Source of the DNA: Planctomycetota bacterium | GTDB taxonomy: Bacteria; Planctomycetota; Phycisphaerae; Phycisphaerales; SM1A02 | Direction: 5' to 3' | Assembly (NCBI GenBank): GCA_009924765.1 | Contig: RFQW01000115.1 | Coordinates: forward strand, 1 to 5,958 | DNA length: 5,958 bases | Shown here: positions 5,705 to 5,958 of the stretch, in pieces | Numbering within the stretch: position 1 is the first letter of the stretch | Layout: each line of letters starts with the position of its first letter | Position numbers and translations under genes: made by a program | The notes under the pieces: model-generated | Seen by the model: the letters and a program-made list of their open reading frames with translations, nothing else | Database searches by the model: none | What the model was told of the DNA's origin: nothing

Positions 5705-5958
5705 ATGCGACGATCCGAACTCAATCGTTGGCTCTCTGAACAGCCCGATGCGCAACTGCGCTTCGCGCTGCCGGACGGCACGCTGGTGCCGGCGCACTTT
5801 CACGTGACCGAGGTGGCGCGTGTGGACAAGCGCTTCATCGACTGCGGCGGCACGCGTCGCACGCGCAGCGCCTGCATGCTGCAGGTGTGGGTGGCGGATG
5901 ATCGTGCGCATCGTCTTGCCACGGGCAAGCTGGCCGGCATCGTTCACATGGCGCACGA
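5705..5958 (+). CDS. DUF6428 family protein, N-terminal 84 codons; runs off the right edge
   Basis: Begins at ATG 5705, eight bases after a good Shine-Dalgarno (AAGGGA, 5691-5696), the best in the window. The frame MRRSELNRWL...DAQLRFALPDGTLVPAHFHVTEV stays open to the end. The stretch LPDGTLVPAHFHVTEVARVD, then KRFIDCGGTRR, then MLQVWVADDRAHRLATGKLAGI, matches what I remember of DUF6428, small cytoplasmic proteins of unknown function. Conserved candidates for a functional site are His36 and His38 (HFHV) and Asp51-Cys52 (FIDCGG). No signal peptide or membrane segment is visible. It follows hflX on the same strand by 48 bp, so co-transcription is possible, although the hairpin between them and its own strong ribosome-binding site leave independent control open. 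The C terminus is outside the window. The family name is from memory; no function is claimed. Confidence 0.82.
   Translation, partial: MRRSELNRWLSEQPDAQLRFALPDGTLVPAHFHVTEVARVDKRFIDCGGTRRTRSACMLQVWVADDRAHRLATGKLAGIVHMAH

Overview
The window is GC-rich (about two thirds G+C by eye) bacterial chromosome with tightly packed genes. It has four genes on the minus strand and two on the plus strand, diverging from a 25-bp gap near position 4230. I see no rRNA, tRNA, CRISPR array, transposase or phage gene. Several details suggest Planctomycetota, perhaps a Phycisphaerae-like lineage. These are a GGQ 'release factor-like' protein with an extra C-terminal helical tail, a TsaD with GHRPG where TxGPG is usual, and the G-domain style of HflX. 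This placement comes from remembered family patterns and no database search was run.

Minus strand, in transcription order: tsaD (4218-3157, tRNA t6A synthesis) overlaps by four bases a small GGQ release-factor-like gene (3160-2603). After 43-49 bp comes an M20 family amidohydrolase (2553-1357). After 79 bp comes a secreted metzincin-type zinc protease (from 1277, running off the left edge). Plus strand: hflX (4244-5656, ribosome-splitting GTPase), then after 48 bp a DUF6428-type gene (5705 to the right edge).

The most notable observation is in the protease gene. An exact tandem duplication of an 11-base unit (CTGCTGCTGCG on the plus strand, 215-225 and 226-236) shifts the reading frame just upstream of the zinc-binding motif. 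As read, translation stops at 168 and the HExxHxxxxxH site is lost. Removing one copy restores a continuous frame through HEIGHNMSALH and the Met-turn to the window edge. This may be a recent mutation, a slippage-prone on/off switch, or an assembly error.

Three of the genes (tsaD, the GGQ protein and hflX) concern translation: tRNA modification for accurate decoding, probable release or rescue of stalled ribosomes, and splitting of stalled ribosomes. They share one very short divergent control region, which suggests, but does not prove, a shared link to translation stress. Several genes have no Shine-Dalgarno sequence but a TAnnnT box 6 to 9 bases before the start codon, consistent with leaderless transcripts.
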